This document shows, one piece after another, positions 1 through 5,626 of a stretch of 6,028 nt of DNA. Under the pieces are notes generated by a model, which worked only from the letters and a program-made list of their open reading frames with translations, had not been told where the DNA came from and did no database searches. Position 1 is the first letter of the stretch. Every line of letters begins with the position of its first letter. This DNA is from Pseudomonadota bacterium. GTDB taxonomy: Bacteria > Pseudomonadota > Alphaproteobacteria > Rhizobiales > Xanthobacteraceae. Position numbers and translations under genes: made by a program. The stretch lies in the NCBI GenBank assembly GCA_021779635.1, contig JAJYAH010000457.1, positions 1 to 6,028 on the forward strand, written 5' to 3'.

Positions 1-165
1 ATCACGACGGTCTTGCGCTGCGCAGCCATAGCCGCAGCAATTCGTCCTGCATGGTCTCGCTGGTCCGCGAATCGAGCGCGCCGAACGGCTCGTCAAGCAG
101 CAGGATCTTGCGTAAGCCAGCGTGAGGGCTATGGCGACGCGGTGCGTGTAGCGCGACAGATGCGC
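1..165 (-). pseudogene. ABC transporter ATPase remnant, frameshifted (SsuB/TauB/NrtD-like)
   Basis: On the minus strand the Walker B and D-loop segment of an ABC ATPase is clear: KILLLDEPFGALDSRTSETM followed by QDELLRLW, at about 27-112. This wording is typical of the ATPases that power nitrate, sulfonate and taurine importers. Just upstream, in another frame (about 113-163), lies LSRYTHRVAIALTLA, which resembles the signature-motif region but lacks the usual Gly-Gly. The two parts are joined by a frameshift near 108-115. Reading on toward position 1, a second frameshift near 24-29, most simply loss of one G after the Trp codon, is needed to continue as AAQRKTVV, the stretch before the switch histidine. 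With both shifts, and no Walker A visible in the 5' part, this is a decayed fragment rather than a working gene. Its 3' end lies outside the window. Family is fairly sure; substrate cannot be told. Confidence 0.75.
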
Positions 166-210
166 GAGCACGGGCTCCGTCGTGCCATGCGACCTCACAG
201 AAGCCTCTAG

Positions 211-261
211 ATTCCCAAATCGCCTCTGATGTGATTCGATTCGGGTATATTCGTTGGGAAT
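211..261. repeat. 8-bp perfect inverted repeat in the gap before the helicase gene
   Basis: ATTCCCAA at 211-218 is the exact reverse complement of TTGGGAAT at 254-261, with a 35-base spacer. The spacer contains GATTCGATTCG and a TATATT hexamer at 246-251. The interval 166-414 otherwise shows no convincing gene. The repeat could be an operator, or a chance match left by decay of the neighbouring ABC gene. No function can be assigned. Confidence 0.3.
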
Positions 262-403
262 TCCGGTGACAGGCTATTCTTGCAGGGTCGGTTCGGCGCC
301 GCCACCCATGGACGAAAAATCTCACCGCGCACCCTCCTTGATCCAACCGCATTTCCTTTGGACACCCTCCCTGCCCTGATAGCCCGCCCTTGGCGTTCCT
401 TGC

Positions 404-414
404 TATACTTGGTC
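404..414 (+). promoter_or_regulatory. Possible -10 box giving a leaderless helicase transcript
   Basis: TATACT at 404-409 is a good match to a sigma-70 -10 hexamer. It lies only five bases before the ATG at 415, so a start of transcription 6-7 bases downstream would fall on or next to that ATG. No Shine-Dalgarno sequence precedes the ATG, which fits leaderless translation. No good -35 hexamer sits at 16-18 bases spacing, so the call is weak. Confidence 0.35.
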
Positions 415-3405
415 ATGCGAATCTTGACCTATCAGGGGCTGGACACTCACCGCCTGCAGAAGCCGCTGGCGCGGATCCGCGCGGCCATCGTGCGCGAGGA
501 TTTTCGCGCCGCGGGGATCAGAAAGCTGGCGCCGACGCCGTACTGGCGGGCCAAACTGGACGACAAGAGCCGGCTGCTCATGCAGTTCGTCCGCCACGGT
601 GGCGAGACGGTCTGCCTGTTTCTCGAAATCATCGACAACCACGCCTATGAAAAATGCCGATTTTTGCGCGGCGCTAGGGTCGATGCCGGCAAGGTCAAGG
701 AGACCGCGGATGTGGCCTCCGCGGACGCCCTGGTGCAGGATGTACCCGCCGCCAATCCGATCCGGCTGACCTGGCTGCATCCGACCCGCGATCAGTTTGT
801 GCTGCTCGACAAGCCCATCGTATTCGACGACGTCCAGGAAGAGGTCCGGCGCTCGCCGGTGCCGATCGTGGTGCTGGGGCCGGCAGGCTCGGGCAAGACG
901 GCGGTGACCCTGACCAAGCTGCGCGAGGCAGCGGGCCGGGTGCTCTATGTCACGCAATCGGCCTATCTCGCCCAGTCGGCGCGCGGCCTCTATGGCGCGC
1001 ATGGTTATGAGAACGGAGACCAGGAAGTTGAGTTCCTGAGCTACCGCGAGTTTCTGGAAACCATTCAGGTCCCGGCCGGGAGCGAGGTGCGGCTGGCCGA
1101 TTTCGAGCCCTGGTTCAATCGCAACCGCGCGACGCTGCGCGACGTGCACGATGCCGATGGCTTCGCGCTGTTCGAGGAGTTTCGCGGCGTCATAGGGGCG
1201 AGACCGGATGCCCCCTTGAGCCTTGACGAGTACCAGGCGCTCGGCGTTCGCCAGTCGCTGTTCCCGGCCGGCACTGCGCGGGCAAATGTGCATGGGCTTT
1301 ACGGCCGTTACGTGCCGTGGCTGAAGCAGGCCGGGCGTTATGATCTCAACCTGACGGCGCAAGCGTGGCGGCCTTTGGCCGAGCCGACCTACGACTTCGT
1401 GGTGATCGACGAGGTGCAGGACTTCACCATCGCCCAGCTTGCACTGATTCTCGCCACGCTGAAAAATTCGGCGCATTTCCTGTTGTGCGGCGACGCCCAT
1501 CAGATCGTCCATCCCAATTTTTTCTCTTGGGCGGCGGTGCGCGCGCTGTTCTGGCGAGAGGGCGGCGACGACGACATCGCATCGGGCAAGATGGCGGTGC
1601 TGCGGGCCAATTTTCGCAACACGAAGGCGGTGACCGAGATCGCCAATCGTCTGCTCAAAATCAAGCAGGCACGCTTCGGCTCGATCGACCGGGAGAGCAA
1701 TTTTCTTGTCACCTGCGCCTCCATTGAGCCCGGCTCGGTGCAATTGCTGGCCGCGAAGGAGGCCACGCTACGCGATCTCGATGCGTGCTCGCACGCCTCG
1801 GTCAATCACGCTGTCATCGTGCTGCGCGATGAAGACAAGGCGGCGGCGCGGTCGCATTTCCGTACCCCGCTGGTGTTTTCCGTGCACGAGGTCAAGGGCC
1901 TCGAATATCCGCATGTCATCCTGTTCAACCTGATTTCCTCCGCCAGATCAGCCTATGCGGAAATCGGCAAGGATGTCAGCGCAGCCGATATCGCGGGAGA
2001 CGAACTAGAATACCGCCGGGCCCGCGACAAGGCCGACAAGTCGCTGGAGATCTACAAGTTCTATGTCAACGCGCTGTATGTCGGCATGACGCGGGCGGTC
2101 GAGACCCTGGTGCTGGCGGAATCCGACATTGGCCATCCGCTGTTGGCGCTGCTCGACCTGAAGGAAGCCGCCGGCGCCGCGACCGCTGCGGTGCGAGCCT
2201 CGACGAAACAGGAATGGGCGCTGGAAGCGCGCAAGCTGGAATTGCAGGGCAAGCAGGAACAGGCCCGCGCCATCCGCGAAACCTTTCTCAAATCCAGGCC
2301 GACGCCATGGTCGGCCTGGTCGGAGGCCGCCATCCGTGCACTGGAGCCGCGCGCGCTTCTCAAGACCGATCCGTCGGCCAAACTCAAGCAGGCCCTGCTG
2401 GATTATGGGCTGTGGCATGGCCAGCCAAGATTCATCGAGGACCTGGCGCACCGTGCGGCGTTCCACGCCGCTGCGGCGCTGATGCCGCAACGTCCGAAGC
2501 CCAGGACGGACACCGGATTCATTCTGAGCGACGAGACCTATTATCGTTTCAGCGGCCTCACGTCGGAGAAGCCCATTGTCAAGGCCATGAAGGCGCAGCG
2601 CGAGCGCATGTTGCGGCCCTATGCAGAGCGCTCGTTCAAACCGGTGCTGGCCGATTGCGACCTCTACGGCGTCGACCACCGCGTCCCCAGCGGCTGGACG
2701 CCCCTGATGATGGCGGCGCGGGCCGGCAACGTGGCCCTGGCGGAGGTGCTGGTGCGGCGCGGCGCCGATCTCTCGGCCACCGACGAATTCGGCCACACCG
2801 CCTGGATGATCGCGCTGTGTCGCGTGGTGGAAGAACCGGCCTTCGCCGCAAATAGAATTGGCCCGCTGTTCGACCTGCTGGCGCCTCCCGCCCTGGATGT
2901 CCAGACCGCCGGCCGCTTGGTCAAGCTGGAGCGCCATCAGGCCGAATACTGGCTGCTGAGCCTGATGCTCGCCAGCCTCAAGATCCAGGGCAGCAGCATG
3001 GTCGAACGGCGTCACGACGCGTACCGTTACAGCCGCGGCTTTTTCGCCGATGGCCTCTTGGAAACGTTGCAGGCGCTGCCCGACTATCTCTGGCACGCCT
3101 CGCGCCGCCGGCGCACCTATCTCAATCACGTGCTGGCGCGCGCCGAAGCGGGGAGCGCATACCGGCCCGCCCGAAAGCTGTGGCACCGCTGGGGCAACGG
3201 CAACTATCTGCCGGCCCGCGACATGCATCTGCGTCGCCGCACCGCGGATGGTCAGGATGCCTGGGAGCCCATCAACGAAGCGTTGAACCTGGACTGGGTG
3301 ATCCGCGGATCGGACCCGTGGTTTGGCGTGGCGCTGGCGGGGCCCGAAGTCGCGCTATCGCAGGCTATGACCGGAACGGACGATATCCAAGCGGAGTTAT
3401 TTTAG
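415..3405 (+). CDS. SF1 (UvrD-like) helicase with N-terminal RelE-like domain, TPR-like segment and ankyrin repeats
   Basis: A 996-residue ATP-dependent DNA or RNA translocase, probably cytoplasmic. Residues 1-88 look like a RelE/ParE-fold toxin: W44-R-A-K-L-D49, R53 before a hydrophobic strand, then H76-x-Y78 and R82/R85. The helicase motifs follow in order: Walker A GPAGSGKT (155-162), Walker B DEVQD (332-336), GDAHQ (359-363), LRANFRN (396-402), HEVKGLEY (491-498) and YVGMTRA (555-561). Only about 90 residues separate motifs IV and V, so the large 2B insertion of UvrD/PcrA is missing and the protein resembles the compact UvrD_C_2 type. A TPR-like helix pair lies near 601-632. An ankyrin region (about 748-830) includes GWTPLMMAARAG and a second, weaker unit. 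Residues 831-996 are not recognised. The open frame extends upstream to a TTG at 280, but ATG 415 is preferred because the RelE-like domain begins there. The role, perhaps defence or nucleic-acid repair, is inference. Confidence 0.9.
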   Translation: MRILTYQGLDTHRLQKPLARIRAAIVREDFRAAGIRKLAPTPYWRAKLDDKSRLLMQFVRHGGETVCLFLEIIDNHAYEKCRFLRGARVDAGKVKETADVASADALVQDVPAANPIRLTWLHPTRDQFVLLDKPIVFDDVQEEVRRSPVPIVVLGPAGSGKTAVTLTKLREAAGRVLYVTQSAYLAQSARGLYGAHGYENGDQEVEFLSYREFLETIQVPAGSEVRLADFEPWFNRNRATLRDVHDADGFALFEEFRGVIGARPDAPLSLDEYQALGVRQSLFPAGTARANVHGLYGRYVPWLKQAGRYDLNLTAQAWRPLAEPTYDFVVIDEVQDFTIAQLALILATLKNSAHFLLCGDAHQIVHPNFFSWAAVRALFWREGGDDDIASGKMAVLRANFRNTKAVTEIANRLLKIKQARFGSIDRESNFLVTCASIEPGSVQLLAAKEATLRDLDACSHASVNHAVIVLRDEDKAAARSHFRTPLVFSVHEVKGLEYPHVILFNLISSARSAYAEIGKDVSAADIAGDELEYRRARDKADKSLEIYKFYVNALYVGMTRAVETLVLAESDIGHPLLALLDLKEAAGAATAAVRASTKQEWALEARKLELQGKQEQARAIRETFLKSRPTPWSAWSEAAIRALEPRALLKTDPSAKLKQALLDYGLWHGQPRFIEDLAHRAAFHAAAALMPQRPKPRTDTGFILSDETYYRFSGLTSEKPIVKAMKAQRERMLRPYAERSFKPVLADCDLYGVDHRVPSGWTPLMMAARAGNVALAEVLVRRGADLSATDEFGHTAWMIALCRVVEEPAFAANRIGPLFDLLAPPALDVQTAGRLVKLERHQAEYWLLSLMLASLKIQGSSMVERRHDAYRYSRGFFADGLLETLQALPDYLWHASRRRRTYLNHVLARAEAGSAYRPARKLWHRWGNGNYLPARDMHLRRRTADGQDAWEPINEALNLDWVIRGSDPWFGVALAGPEVALSQAMTGTDDIQAELF

Positions 3406-3554
3406 GAACCACGGGCGGATTCGAAAAAGCCCAAACGCTTCGGGGCGGCGCCAACGTTGCCAAATTATCCGCGTGGCTGTATGCGTGTGACATCCCTCGT
3501 AACGAGAGGCAATTGATCAAGTTCTATTGAATTCAATGCTTTAGCTGAGCGATC
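3406..3554. other. Intergenic spacer with two AT-rich palindromes beside the tRNA fragment
   Basis: No gene is seen here. Two perfect palindromes lie close together: TTGATCAA at 3513-3520 and ATTGAATTCAAT at 3526-3537. They are just downstream, in the sense of the minus-strand tRNA, of its 3' end. They could be integrase or other protein sites, or chance. No convincing intrinsic terminator for the helicase gene was found. Confidence 0.4.
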
Positions 3555-3590
3555 TGGTAGCGGGAGAGGGACTCGAACCCCCGACCCCAA
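3555..3590 (-). tRNA. tRNA 3'-end fragment (T arm, acceptor strand, CCA); probable att site
   Basis: Read on the minus strand this stretch gives a T-stem GGGGG, T-loop TTCGAGT, T-stem CCCTC (one G-T pair), acceptor strand TCCCGCT, discriminator A and an encoded CCA ending at 3555. That is the full 3' third of a tRNA. Beyond 3590 the sequence turns AT-rich and contains no anticodon arm, D arm or 5' acceptor strand, so this is a fragment and not a working gene. Such fragments are what site-specific integrases leave when an element enters the 3' end of a tRNA gene. The orientation places the inserted DNA to the right (above 3590) and the original chromosome to the left, if this is the displaced end. 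The isoacceptor cannot be told without the anticodon. Confidence 0.8.
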
Positions 3591-3639
3591 ATAACTCAAT
3601 AAAAACAATAAACTGCCGACCACGGTCAGCCGAGGGTGT
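3591..3639. other. Short AT-rich spacer between tRNA fragment and insertion sequence
   Basis: The first part (to about 3613) is A-rich and unlike the surrounding DNA. The second part contains GACC-AC-GGTC (3619-3628) and ends in GAGGGTGT (3632-3639), which is the left copy of the direct repeat that flanks the insertion sequence. No gene is present. Confidence 0.5.
3632..3639. repeat. Left copy of flanking direct repeat (target duplication)
   Basis: GAGGGTGT directly abuts the left terminal repeat and recurs at 4917-4924 directly after the right terminal repeat. It is read as the target-site duplication of the insertion. IS3-family elements usually duplicate 3-5 bases, so eight is longer than expected. 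Confidence 0.75.
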
Positions 3640-3652
3640 TGACCTGAGCCCC
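3640..3652. repeat. Left terminal inverted repeat of the IS
   Basis: TGACCTGAGCCCC; exact reverse complement of 4904-4916. It is the expected binding and cleavage end for the transposase. Confidence 0.92.
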
Positions 3653-3702
3653 GCAAACTCCTCCAAAAATGGATAGAGTCCGTCACCTGCTGGGGGATGG
3701 AC

Positions 3703-3969
3703 ATGAAGGCAAGTCGGTTCACGGAAGAGCAGATCATTGGGGTTTTGCGGGAGCAGGAGGCCGGGGCAAAGACGGCTGACCTGTGCCGCAAGCACGGGAT
3801 CAGCAGCGCGACATTCTACAAATGGAAGGCCAGGTATGGCGGCCTCGAAGTCTCGGACGCCAGGCGGCTGAAGACGCTCGAGGACGAGAACGCCAAGCTC
3901 AAGAAGCTGCTGGCCGAAGCGATGCTCGACAACGCGATGCTGAAGGATATCGCTTCAAAAAAATGGTGA
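3703..3969 (+). CDS. IS3-family transposase OrfA
   Basis: An 88-residue DNA-binding subunit. The N-terminal half ([17 protein letters not shown], then [20 protein letters not shown]) is the helix-turn-helix that recognises the terminal repeats. The C-terminal part, [20 protein letters not shown], is a leucine-zipper-like coiled coil used for dimerisation. The start at 3703 is chosen because the G-rich ribosome binding site GGGGGA (3692-3697) lies five bases before it and because the family usually begins MK-x-SRFTEEQ. An in-frame ATG at 3697 overlaps that site and is less likely. The frame ends at TGA 3967-3969, just after a run of seven A, and overlaps the start of orfB. Alone, OrfA usually acts as a regulator or inhibitor of transposition; fused with OrfB it makes the active transposase. 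Confidence 0.92.
   Translation: MKASRFTEEQIIGVLREQEAGAKTADLCRKHGISSATFYKWKARYGGLEVSDARRLKTLEDENAKLKKLLAEAMLDNAMLKDIASKKW
3957..3963 (+). promoter_or_regulatory. A7 slippery site for -1 frameshift, orfA to orfB
   Basis: Seven A are read as A-AAA-AAA in the orfA frame. A slip of one base back after the second AAA places the ribosome on ATG 3963 of orfB, giving a fusion ...SKK-MVTP... . Programmed -1 shifting is the known way IS3-family elements make the OrfAB transposase. Here the ATG of orfB also overlaps the last A, so separate initiation is possible too. Confidence 0.75.
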
Positions 3970-4898
3970 CGCCCGCCGTCAGGCGAGAAGCCGTCGCTCA
4001 CCTGCAGGTCGCCTACAAGGTCAGCGAACGGCGGGCGTGCTCAGCGCTCGGAACAGACCGCATGTCGGTACGCTATCGCAGCCGGCGACCCGACGATATG
4101 GCGTTGCGAACCCGGCTGCGTGAACTTGCATCCGTTCGCCGGCGGTTCGGCTATCGGCGGCTTCACATCCTGCTCAGGCGCGAGGGCGTCGTCATGAACC
4201 ATAAGAAGCTCCGTCGTCTTTACCGCGAGGAACGGCTTCAGGTGCGGCGGCGATCGGGACGCAAGCGGGCCGTGGGAACAAGGGCTCCGATGGCACTGCC
4301 GCAAGGTCCGGACCAGCGCTGGAGCCTGGACTTTCTGTCGGACGCATTCGCCGATGGCCGGCGGTTTCGGATATTGGCAATCGTCGACGATTTCACTCGC
4401 GAATGCCTGGCGCTGGCCGCTGATACTTCGTTGCCCGGCCTGCGTGTTGCCCGCGAGCTTGATGCCGTGATCACCCGCCGCGGCCGTCCCGCGATGATTG
4501 TTTCCGATAATGGCACCGAACTCACCAGCATGACGATGCTGCGCTGGTCACAGGAGAACGGCATCGAGTGGCACTACATTGCACCCGGAAAACCGCAACA
4601 AAATGCCTTCGTCGAGAGCTTCAACGGCCGGCTACGGGACGAATGCCTCAACGAGACGCTGTTCGCGTCCCTTGCCCATGCCCGCGAAGTGCTGGCAATC
4701 TGGAAGGATGACTACAACACGGTGAGACCGCATAGCGGTGTTGGCAATCTCGCACCGTCGATCTACGCAGGATTCAGCGCTCCCAGGATGCAACGGGATG
4801 GGACGCTGCGCTATGCCGAGGGCTCCGCGCCCCATCCCGTTGCATCACCGAGCCAACAAGGCTCAAATCAAGCCGGGACTCCACCCATCGCTGGATGA
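3963..4898 (+). CDS. IS3-family transposase OrfB (DDE integrase domain)
   Basis: A 311-residue catalytic part of the transposase. An HTH_21-type segment (about residues 50-100, with [17 protein letters not shown]) leads into an rve integrase core. The catalytic triad is visible: D123 in [10 protein letters not shown]182 in IVSDNGTEL and E218 in [18 protein letters not shown]. Exactly 35 residues separate the second D from the E, the classic DD(35)E spacing. The motif [15 protein letters not shown] near 251-265 is also typical. No stop or frame break interrupts the frame. The C-terminal tail after about residue 275 is encoded by a strong inverted repeat (4787-4846). It is most likely expressed as an OrfA-OrfB fusion by slippage at 3957-3963. 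The start codon given is the overlap ATG. Confidence 0.94.
   Translation: MVTPAVRREAVAHLQVAYKVSERRACSALGTDRMSVRYRSRRPDDMALRTRLRELASVRRRFGYRRLHILLRREGVVMNHKKLRRLYREERLQVRRRSGRKRAVGTRAPMALPQGPDQRWSLDFLSDAFADGRRFRILAIVDDFTRECLALAADTSLPGLRVARELDAVITRRGRPAMIVSDNGTELTSMTMLRWSQENGIEWHYIAPGKPQQNAFVESFNGRLRDECLNETLFASLAHAREVLAIWKDDYNTVRPHSGVGNLAPSIYAGFSAPRMQRDGTLRYAEGSAPHPVASPSQQGSNQAGTPPIAG
4787..4846. repeat. 16-bp perfect inverted repeat inside the 3' end of orfB
   Basis: GATGCAACGGGATGGG (4787-4802) is followed after 28 bases by its exact reverse complement (4831-4846). In RNA this would form a 16-pair stem. It lies within coding sequence, about 60-130 bases inside the right end of the element. 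It could slow or end transcription, affect translation, or bind transposase. It is not followed by a T run, so it is not a standard intrinsic terminator. Confidence 0.85.
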
Positions 4899-4903
4899 AA
4901 GAA

Positions 4904-4916
4904 GGGGCTCAGGTCA
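4904..4916. repeat. Right terminal inverted repeat of the IS
   Basis: GGGGCTCAGGTCA, the exact reverse complement of the left end at 3640-3652. It begins six bases after the orfB stop codon. Confidence 0.92.
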
Positions 4917-4924
4917 GAGGGTGT
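4917..4924. repeat. Right copy of flanking direct repeat (target duplication)
   Basis: GAGGGTGT, identical to 3632-3639. Removing the element and one copy rejoins the tRNA-side spacer to the sequence at 4925. Confidence 0.75.
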
Positions 4925-4943
4925 CCTGTGTCTGTGATACAGG
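4925..4943. repeat. Short hairpin next to the IS
   Basis: CCTGTGTC and GATACAGG pair over eight positions (one G-T) around a three-base loop. A run of five T begins only nine bases after the stem, so it is a poor terminator. It may be an operator or chance. The rest of the gap from 4944 to 5107 is AT-rich and shows no gene. Confidence 0.3.
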
Positions 4944-5107
4944 TGCGAGCGCTTTTTAGCAACCGCACGGTTTTGAAGTTTAAAGTGATTGATCGGAGCT
5001 ATCAGTATTTCAAAGCAGTCATACAAAAATTTTCTTAATTCACTTTGCTCAGCCAGCCACACCCGAGGAAAAACCGACTAAAGAATTCTTTGTGAATCAA
5101 ACGTCGT

Positions 5108-5132
5108 GGAACGGCCAAGACGTAGGGCTGTT
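5108..5132 (+). promoter_or_regulatory. Possible EcfG-type (general stress) promoter for the Gly-rich gene
   Basis: GGAAC at 5108-5112 is followed after 16 bases by TGTT at 5129-5132. The known alphaproteobacterial EcfG consensus is GGAAC, 16-17 bases, CGTT, so the -35 is exact and the -10 matches three of four. A transcript would start about 20-25 bases before the ATG at 5162 and include the ribosome binding site. No better sigma-70 promoter was seen upstream. Confidence 0.4.
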
Positions 5133-5148
5133 CCCCTCTAGTCGCAAT

Positions 5149-5155
5149 GGAGGAG
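5149..5155 (+). promoter_or_regulatory. Strong Shine-Dalgarno sequence that sets the start at 5162
   Basis: GGAGGAG lies six bases before ATG 5162. An earlier in-frame ATG at 5147 overlaps this site and would put charged residues before the signal peptide, so it is rejected as the start. Confidence 0.8.
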
Positions 5156-5161
5156 ACAGTT

Positions 5162-5497
5162 ATGAAATATCGTTCGATAGGAGCTGCCTTCTTGGCAGTG
5201 GCACTTGCGGCTGCGTCTCCTGCACTGGCTGAGGGCGGACATGGTGTCCGCGGAGGCGGCCACGTTCATGGTGCTCACGCAGGTGGATTTCATGGACGCG
5301 GTGCCCACTTCGCTGGCCGTGGCTATCGGGGCGGTTACCGCCGAGCCTACGGTGGCTACGGTGGATACGATAATGGACCCGGTATTGTAGGCGGCTTAAT
5401 CGGAGGCGCGCTGCTCGGCGCCGGTGGAGGATACGGCTATGGAGGTTATGGCGGCTACGGCAGCTATGGTGGATACGGCGGAGATGACGACGACTGA
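5162..5497 (+). CDS. Small exported Gly/His/Tyr-rich protein, function unknown
   Basis: A 111-residue protein with a clear Sec signal peptide: K2 and R4, a hydrophobic stretch from about 6 to 19, and a cleavage site after A23 in SPALA-EGG. The mature part starts with a His/Gly-rich segment (about 24-52), continues with Arg/Tyr/Gly repeats, then a small apolar block PGIVGGLIGGALLGAGGG with glycine-zipper spacing that could insert in or associate with membrane. It then has GGYGGYGSYGGYGG repeats and ends in four Asp. The His-rich and Asp-rich ends could bind metal ions; the Gly/Tyr repeats are low-complexity. It stands alone, with its own ribosome binding site and terminator, and may be stress-induced if the EcfG-like promoter is real. 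It is probably periplasmic or envelope-associated. No family is assigned. Confidence 0.85.
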   Translation: MKYRSIGAAFLAVALAAASPALAEGGHGVRGGGHVHGAHAGGFHGRGAHFAGRGYRGGYRRAYGGYGGYDNGPGIVGGLIGGALLGAGGGYGYGGYGGYGSYGGYGGDDDD

Positions 5498-5539
5498 CAT
5501 GCCAACGGAATCCGTTTCCACCGTCATATCCTAAACACA

Positions 5540-5568
5540 AAAAAGGCGGCCCGTTTGCCGCCCTTTTT
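5540..5568 (+). terminator. Intrinsic terminator after the Gly-rich gene
   Basis: GGCGGC (5545-5550) and GCCGCC (5557-5562) form a six-pair GC stem with a six-base loop, followed by C and TTTTT (5564-5568). An A run precedes the stem, so after one mismatch the stem extends by A-T pairs and the structure could also work in the reverse direction. It lies about 45 bases after the stop codon at 5497. Confidence 0.88.
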
Positions 5569-5585
5569 ACCACCGCGACCGAGAA

Positions 5586-5599
5586 GCATCGTAAGATGC
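5586..5599 (+). other. Small GTAA-loop hairpin before the 5627 ORF
   Basis: GCATC and GATGC pair over five bases around GTAA, a GNRA-type tetraloop. It would lie in the leader of the small gene at 5627 if that is transcribed from just after the terminator. Five pairs are few, so chance is possible. Confidence 0.25.
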
Positions 5600-5626
5600 A
5601 AAGAAAAAGTAGGCAAACCACTAAGT

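Larger units (their letters stand above)
3640..4916 (+). mobile_element. IS3-family insertion sequence, IS407-like group, 1277 bp
   Basis: The element starts TGACCTGAGCCCC and ends with its exact reverse complement, giving 13-bp perfect terminal inverted repeats with the TG...CA ends usual for IS3-family elements. Similarity between the ends continues imperfectly inward for about ten more bases if one gap is allowed. Inside are two overlapping frames, orfA (helix-turn-helix and leucine-zipper protein) and orfB (DDE transposase), joined by an A7 slippage site. The wording of orfA and orfB is that of the IS407 group. All parts appear intact and an identical 8-bp repeat flanks both ends, so the insertion may be recent and the element could still be active. 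It is not assigned to a named element. Confidence 0.92.

Noticed and set aside
280..414. N-terminal extension of the helicase from TTG 280
   Set aside because: No ribosome binding site, no protein-like character in the 45 extra residues, and a -10-like box lies inside it; the RelE-like domain begins at ATG 415.
403..1743. 446-residue open frame on the minus strand opposite the helicase
   Set aside because: It is the antisense of a gene with clear helicase motifs; its translation is His/Arg/Gln-rich with no recognisable domain, as expected from high-GC shadow frames.
2005..3228. 407-residue open frame on the minus strand
   Set aside because: It is antisense to the ankyrin and C-terminal part of the helicase gene, with no motif and no sensible start site.
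3465..3795. Minus-strand frames across the tRNA fragment and IS left end
   Set aside because: Their GSGVRVPLPLPDRS-type wording is a familiar spurious translation of a tRNA 3' end.
4726..4738. ACCGC-ATA-GCGGT palindrome in orfB
   Set aside because: It encodes part of the conserved RPHSG motif of the transposase and is short, so it is probably incidental.
5340..5490. Gly-Tyr codon repeats as a CRISPR or tandem DNA array
   Set aside because: The repeat is at the protein level with varied codons; there are no unique spacers of constant length.
5160..5621. 153-residue minus-strand frame opposite the Gly-rich gene
   Set aside because: It is the His/Arg-rich shadow of a Gly/Tyr-rich gene and reads through the intrinsic terminator.
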